A stretch of DNA of 10,037 nt from Candidatus Cloacimonadota bacterium (GTDB lineage: Bacteria; Cloacimonadota; Cloacimonadia; Cloacimonadales; WRIO01), in the NCBI GenBank assembly GCA_023230175.1, contig JALNXV010000105.1:1-10037 (forward strand), written 5' to 3'. Below the pieces are notes generated by a model. It ran no database searches and was not told the origin of the DNA. It worked only from the letters and a program-made list of their open reading frames with translations. The position numbers and the translations under genes are program-made. Every line of letters begins with the position of its first letter. Within the stretch, counting starts at the first letter, position 1. Shown piece by piece: positions 7,301 through 10,037 of this stretch.

Positions 7301-8242
7301 AGGCTCATGAATACCTACGGTATTTTCAGGAATAACCAAATAATCAGTTTGATTAATTAAATCCATTTTTCTTGAAGATAAATCTCTTATAGGTAAATTT
7401 GGATAATCAGAATTTGGTGCCGGAGAAATTTGTAAATTTGCATGACCTACATGCCTATTCCAGTCGTAACTATGCAATTGAGCAGAAAACTCAGTACGAC
7501 CAAAACTCAACCTGATCTCATCACAAGCTGCGATATATGCCTTGTTAAATGGATGATTTGCTACTCTTGAAGGGTCAGATAATGATTTCGAATTATAATA
7601 AGGATTAGAATTTGTCCATTTCACTTCTCTTCCGGCTCCTGCAAACATAAAATATTTTGCATCCCAATCTTGAAATGATTTCACTGCAAGTGGTGGTACT
7701 ATAAAATCATCATTTGGATGAACTACATTAATTATGATAGGCTTGTCTGATTCCGGCCAAACTACGTATAAACCCCAACCATAACTAAAAGCACCTTGCA
7801 CATCATCAGTAGTCTCAGGTGTACCTTGATCATCAGTTTGGGTCATATCTAATATTTCTCTCAACATATAATAAACTCTATCCGTATCTGTATCAGTAAA
7901 TTGTACAACCTGATATGGAAATACAAATTGCTCAATCAACTCTTCTGCGTCCTCATAATTACCATACATAAACTGAGTCACTACTTGATTCCAGTTTTCT
8001 AAATCTTGAGTTGAAGGTGTTACATAATCCCCAAATCCACTTGTTTGTCTGTAAAATGGTGCATATAAATTATAATTCTGCAAAGCAACACCTTTAGCAA
8101 TGTGGCTTATCCAATCATCATATTCACAATTTTCGGCAGTACCATAAAAAAAATTACTAAACGAATCAGTCTCATATACTATTGCGTTTAGACTTATAGC
8201 ACTTACTATCATAATTATGAACAAAAATATTAATTTCTTCAT
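4334..8242 (-). CDS. Giant secreted protein with putative N-terminal hydrolase-like domain, FN3 modules and C-terminal FlgD-Ig/type IX-like sorting domain
   Basis: This 1302-residue protein has a Sec signal peptide (MKKLIFLFIIMIVSAISLNA, cleavage after A20). Residues 21-435 form an unassigned globular region. It contains H-P-N-D-D (175-179), F-A-G-A-G-R-E (200-206), D-P-S-R-V-A-N-H-P-F (223-232) and Q-L-H-S-Y-D-W-N-R-H (255-264), the layout of a metal-binding hydrolase. Two fibronectin-III-like modules follow (about 443-540 and 541-640), the first with L-T-W...TTYYLKIRARD. Residues 640-890 look beta-rich. A G-W-N-F-I-P-N-P module (966-973), typical of FCB surface proteins, lies near 890-1050. 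The C terminus from 1218 is a FlgD-Ig/'type A' sorting-like domain: YPNPFNPTTNISF, V-A-I-Y-N-I-K-G-Q-K-V, G-x-H-x-L-S-W, S-G-I-Y-F. This suggests export to the cell surface or medium, but the secretion route cannot be proved here. AAAGGAG (8248-8254) sets the start. It is a monocistronic gene with its own promoter and terminator. Confidence 0.88.
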   Translation of the reverse strand: MKKLIFLFIIMIVSAISLNAIVYETDSFSNFFYGTAENCEYDDWISHIAKGVALQNYNLYAPFYRQTSGFGDYVTPSTQDLENWNQVVTQFMYGNYEDAEELIEQFVFPYQVVQFTDTDTDRVYYMLREILDMTQTDDQGTPETTDDVQGAFSYGWGLYVVWPESDKPIIINVVHPNDDFIVPPLAVKSFQDWDAKYFMFAGAGREVKWTNSNPYYNSKSLSDPSRVANHPFNKAYIAACDEIRLSFGRTEFSAQLHSYDWNRHVGHANLQISPAPNSDYPNLPIRDLSSRKMDLINQTDYLVIPENTVGIHEPVYINDFYTVYYDETQEPFYYDNGEEYFPVNNMVSLPGYSQSVQYFYTHQDISNYDVVDNFFHIEFDELPNAYPQNTNNYHWFYGYDLSTNTFNMDTRFDRTLEYYGRWVDLMKPVLFEALELDDGLVPDVPLNFSLLSQEYSRMSLTWDAIDQYDFMSYEIHFSESEDFAEYNIHDRNIDSKLASSKFTTTTINGLLPSTTYYLKIRARDYNDNYSDFSETIQVSLGPANISNYNCRSIDAKSYLTWSATYQYTILGYRVYRATEDQDYVMIADWESNPELLKSSNNQTFNFIDDTVDNFVNYVYKIAMVDTDMNETIFYQPGYSSPRPTYAVVLQNTAGTISDTLWVGNSPFASDGQDTFYDVVKSGTLPPQYVQIIAYESTWNNGYGISLSREIFGSYDANIEFKRYRVRVKSNQNSLKISLTGNQERNSEKVILVEQSNSSYTNLLEGEHSFTVSNTNYKEFWLYIGNVQPVVQISTLTNRIYKAGDNLSYTLSSSYPGLLDYCKISIVSETDSLLVNDNFEYTDQAQTFNIPDDITIHNAYFVVDAYCTDGEVIRYKSNAPIGIIPASTTISYNEGNNFIAHPFPANPFDVTEILSDASLFMFTSDEWQETEEIAFGNAYYLNSNQAYSASFENNIQRNVFNKSIFSGWNFIPNPHLRPFNIKDLDFIMNNQAYSYGELYQQDVLMPKVRVIREGLYVETDMVYPGEAFFIYANINSTDNMIVQFLPYKQNLPINNSPYYWQGILTAKSLETQNIMDEIILSCVKADAEDIISISGNQPEPIALPNNMSFFMNENTTSDTRYNRLSTNKLSTTEAQFVEYPFTMELPNLDSFKLTADYPDTELNYQIVLILGENEYQFTEYTEHIITPQETTLTGYVRIVNEFLTDETDVAVTPLSFSVYPNPFNPTTNISFNINKATQVDVAIYNIKGQKVKTLNKGILEKGNHILSWTGTDHNNKSCASGIYFISVSPKGYSRQIKKISLIK

Positions 8243-8262
8243 AAAAACTCCTTTCTATTATC

Positions 8263-8291
8263 TACATAGCAAATAACATTCCGATTGTCAA
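8263..8291 (-). promoter_or_regulatory. Putative promoter of the giant secreted protein
   Basis: Read on the minus strand, TTGACA (8286-8291) is followed by a 17-bp spacer and TATGTA (8263-8268), a weak -10 preceded by TGC, which gives an extended -10 (TGn). The predicted leader is about 15 nt and still includes the ribosome-binding site. The perfect -35 and TGn compensate for the poor -10. Confidence 0.5.
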
Positions 8292-8351
8292 TTAAAAAAT
8301 GATATTTATTTTTATCCAACATAAATAGCTCTAATATTTTGTTTCATTCTT

Positions 8352-8391
8352 ATAAAAAACAATCCTTGTTAAATACTTAACAAGGATTGTT
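8352..8391 (-). terminator. Intrinsic terminator of the 399-residue secreted-protein gene
   Basis: The arms AACAATCCTTGTTAA and TTAACAAGGATTGTT pair perfectly over 15 bp around a 4-nt loop. Read on the minus strand, a run of T follows the stem (TTTTTTAT). It lies about 100 bp beyond the stop codon at 8489, with a copy of the dispersed repeat in between. It also separates this gene from the promoter of the next minus-strand gene. Confidence 0.88.
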
Positions 8392-8400
8392 GAATACCGA

Positions 8401-8427
8401 TGTTGTGCGAGCATCCTTGCTTGCACT
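8401..8427 (+). repeat. Dispersed 27-bp palindromic repeat, copy at 8401
   Basis: This is identical over 27 bp to 2382-2408 and matches 4184-4209 in inverse orientation. The arms GTGCGAGCA and TGCTTGCAC enclose TCCT. It sits between the stop codon of the 399-residue gene and that gene's terminator, so it should be part of the 3' untranslated RNA. Confidence 0.85.
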
Positions 8428-8488
8428 AAAAAATATCTTTCTGATGGTTTATTTATTTTAAAATCAACTAATTTCACAAAATACCAAA

Positions 8489-9688
8489 TTATCTAAACTT
8501 TATAATTTGGTTATTTTGAGACGTTGATCCTATCTCAAAATATATAGTATCATTATGATGCCTGATTCTGTTTAAATAAAAAAAAGAATCAGAATCTGTT
8601 TTGTTGGTGTAAGTATAGATAAGTCTTTTATCAAGAGTATTTATGTCAAAATCATAAAACCTTATACTGTCAATGAATTCAAGAGTGAGTATGCTTTCAC
8701 GTTTACTATTATTTTCTTGAAAGTGTAAATAACCGGAAACCGGCATTTCATCAAGCGAAACTCGTTTAGTTTTATTAGTTTTAAAATCATAGACAGATAT
8801 ACCAAAACCTTCTTTAGCGGATACTTGAAAATTAATTATTTTGTCATCAATTACATTTAAAACTCTATTATTTTGAAAATCAAAGATTTCTGATTTGATT
8901 TTCTGTTTATTCAGGAGCTTTATGTCATCACGAAGAGAAAAATTCAGTATATAATTACAGGTTGGAAGAAAAATTAACAAACCTTTTCGGAACTTTGGCT
9001 GAATGTTTAAACTTAAATAATTCTCATTTCCAACACTTGTAGCATTTAAAAACATATTATCTCTACCAATCAGATTAATCTTCCTTAACTCCGGTATTTC
9101 AGTCGATGTAAAAGTTTTGATTAGGCTTAAATTACTATCATAAAAATCAAGAGATCTTACAGCAAACAAGCCTTCACTCCTAAACATTAAAACATAATCA
9201 TCAGCAAATCCAACACTAGTATTTAGTTCAATAGTTTTGGTAATCTCTTTCAAATTTGTACAATATGATGAAACTTTCTTGCTTTCATCATCTGTGATAA
9301 GGATAATATTTTTCCCGTTTCGATATTGTATAAATGTATTCTTTGGAAAATGAAATGCTCTAAGTTCTTTATTAAGATTATCTAAAACTATAGTTGAATT
9401 CTCTGTTGAAACTGTGAAAGCCGGATACTTTGCTATATTATTATATCTAATGTCCAAAATATCTTCATCACAACTATATATTTCATTCTCTGACATTGTG
9501 TTGAACTGTTCATCTAAAACTCTTACAAATATTTTGTTCTCATCAAATCTGTAAATATGTAAATTGTTTTCATCAACATTCCAATGGAAATCATTTTGCT
9601 CTAAATTTAAAAAACTCACCGAATCACTTGCAGCTACAATATTTACTATTATAAAAATTATGAGTATAGTAATCAATATTTTCTTCAT
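8489..9688 (-). CDS. Secreted protein of unknown function, possibly beta-propeller-like
   Basis: I do not recognise a family for this 399-residue protein. It starts with a Sec signal peptide (MKKILITILIIFIIVNIVAA, cleavage near 20) without a lipobox cysteine, so it is probably periplasmic or surface-exposed. The mature part is rich in short hydrophobic beta-strand patterns separated by turns, for example LHIYRFDENKIFVRVLD, ISVYDFKTNKTKRVSL and IRFYDFDINTLDKRLIYTY. The repeating idea of 'hydrophobic strand, D-x-N/D-K turn, hydrophobic strand' recalls WD40- or YncE-like beta-propellers, but this is inference from texture. There is no FlgD-Ig/type IX-like C-terminal domain, unlike its neighbour. 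The protein ends in QNNQIIKFR. The start is supported by AAGGA (9695-9699), 6 nt upstream. It has its own consensus promoter and terminator and seems monocistronic. It shares direction and signal-peptide style with the giant protein but is separated from it by about 250 bp. Confidence 0.7.
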   Translation of the reverse strand: MKKILITILIIFIIVNIVAASDSVSFLNLEQNDFHWNVDENNLHIYRFDENKIFVRVLDEQFNTMSENEIYSCDEDILDIRYNNIAKYPAFTVSTENSTIVLDNLNKELRAFHFPKNTFIQYRNGKNIILITDDESKKVSSYCTNLKEITKTIELNTSVGFADDYVLMFRSEGLFAVRSLDFYDSNLSLIKTFTSTEIPELRKINLIGRDNMFLNATSVGNENYLSLNIQPKFRKGLLIFLPTCNYILNFSLRDDIKLLNKQKIKSEIFDFQNNRVLNVIDDKIINFQVSAKEGFGISVYDFKTNKTKRVSLDEMPVSGYLHFQENNSKRESILTLEFIDSIRFYDFDINTLDKRLIYTYTNKTDSDSFFYLNRIRHHNDTIYFEIGSTSQNNQIIKFR

Positions 9689-9710
9689 AAAAAATCCTTA
9701 TATTTTGTAA

Positions 9711-9727
9711 TTACATTATAAATGTAA
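9711..9727. promoter_or_regulatory. 17-bp palindrome in the leader/promoter region (possible operator)
   Basis: TTACATTATAAATGTAA is a perfect 7-bp inverted repeat around ATA. It lies between the predicted transcription start and the ribosome-binding site of the 399-residue gene, and itself contains a minus-strand TATAAT (9715-9720). It could be a repressor site, a second -10 or a chance palindrome of AT-rich DNA. Confidence 0.3.
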
Positions 9728-9741
9728 CAATCTGATTATTC

Positions 9742-9769
9742 ATTTTAAAACAATGTAGTTTTTTGTCAA
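9742..9769 (-). promoter_or_regulatory. Sigma-70-type promoter of the 399-residue gene
   Basis: Read on the minus strand, TTGACA (9764-9769), a 16-bp spacer and TAAAAT (9742-9747, five of six consensus) predict a start near 9735 and a leader of about 47 nt. It has the same -35 and spacing as the promoter at 2678. Confidence 0.65.
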
Positions 9770-9788
9770 CAATAAATCTCACATTCAG

Positions 9789-9928
9789 CATCCTGAGCAT
9801 CAGCAGAGAATTTAAAATCATTGCCACACTTTTAGAGATTGTCTAATGTTCATAATCATAACATAAAATGTGCAAAATCAGTTCATCCTGATTATAAATA
9901 AAAATTTAAAATCGTAGCCACAGGTTTT
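9789..9928. repeat. Two diverged direct repeat units, about 95 bp apart
   Basis: Unit A (9789-9834) and unit B (9884-9928) share the same order of blocks: CATCCTGA, then AATTTAAAATC, then GCCACA followed by a T run. The spacing from block to block is almost the same. In unit B CATCCTGA is part of a hairpin AATCAG / CTGATT (9876-9893), and GCCACA leads into the palindrome at 9920-9935. Unit A has lost most of the pairing. The gap from 9728 to 9994 has no gene that I can support. Confidence 0.65.
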
Positions 9929-9935
9929 AACCTGT
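9920..9935. repeat. Short palindrome ACAGGTTTTAACCTGT
   Basis: The 7-base arms ACAGGTT and AACCTGT flank TT. On the minus strand it lies about 60 bp after the stop of the possible gene at the right edge and is followed by an AT-rich stretch, so a weak terminator is possible. The flanking GTAGCCACAGG is shared in part with 2278-2293, which favours a repeat family. Confidence 0.5.
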
Positions 9936-9994
9936 ATGGTTAAGATTCTCACCACCAGACTGATATATAATTATACTTCCTTTTTGTTCTTCGA

Positions 9995-10037
9995 TCAAGC
10001 CTCATTCTCCTTTATTGTTTCATCAATTTCAGCTGTT
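9995..10037 (-). CDS. Possible C-terminal end of a minus-strand gene (cut by the window)
   Basis: One minus-strand frame is open from the right edge and ends at TGA (9995-9997), coding TAEIDETIKENEA. The acidic, helical tail looks like ordinary protein coding, and the other two minus frames hit stops within a few codons. With only 13 codons visible nothing can be said about function, and chance openness is quite possible. Confidence 0.35.
   Translation of the reverse strand, partial: TAEIDETIKENEA

Noticed and set aside
7115..7360. Plus-strand open frame of 81 codons
   Set aside because: It is antisense to the well-supported giant secreted-protein gene and its isoleucine-rich product is the expected shadow of AT-rich coding DNA.

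Overview
This is a strongly AT-rich bacterial window with compact Shine-Dalgarno sites (AAGGA/AAAGGAG), consensus TTGACA promoters and many short 'MKK...' signal peptides. The 1302-residue protein ends in the motif PNPFNPTTNISF, a FlgD-Ig/type IX-like C-terminal domain. Together with the GldG/DUF4340 pair, this points to the FCB side of the bacterial tree. A Cloacimonadota-like lineage is my best guess, inferred from style and not from any marker gene.

Layout. (1) 1-1318, plus strand: the 3' end of a GldG-family ABC-exporter auxiliary protein overlaps a DUF4340 gene by 8 bp, and a strong intrinsic terminator closes the unit at 1337-1369. (2) 1399-2107: a decayed patch with a C-terminal remnant of an IS110-like transposase on plus, and facing it on minus a broken small secreted-protein gene (one in-frame stop, one frameshift at an A6 run). 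(3) 2108-2677: a gene-free stretch holding a perfect 10-bp hairpin and a ~136-bp element with IS-like terminal inverted repeats that encloses two further hairpins. (4) 2678-4108, plus strand: a consensus promoter drives a two-gene lipoprotein operon, a glycine-betaine-type (OpuAC) substrate-binding lipoprotein and a DUF3332 lipoprotein. (5) 4109-4333: convergent intergenic region with three 33-bp tandem repeats and a hairpin terminator. (6) 4334-9688, minus strand: two separately promoted secreted-protein genes, the giant FN3/FlgD-Ig protein and a 399-residue protein of unknown function, separated by a 15-bp-stem terminator and another copy of the dispersed repeat. (7) 9728-10037: repeat-rich intergenic DNA and possibly the last codons of a further minus-strand gene.

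The genes form an envelope-oriented set: every intact one has a signal peptide or a membrane anchor. They do not form one obvious pathway. The most unusual feature is the intergenic DNA. A family of short palindromes whose loops read GGA on one strand and TCC on the other (REP-like) recurs in every sizeable intergenic gap after position 2108, both as single hairpins and inside the larger inverted-repeat element.
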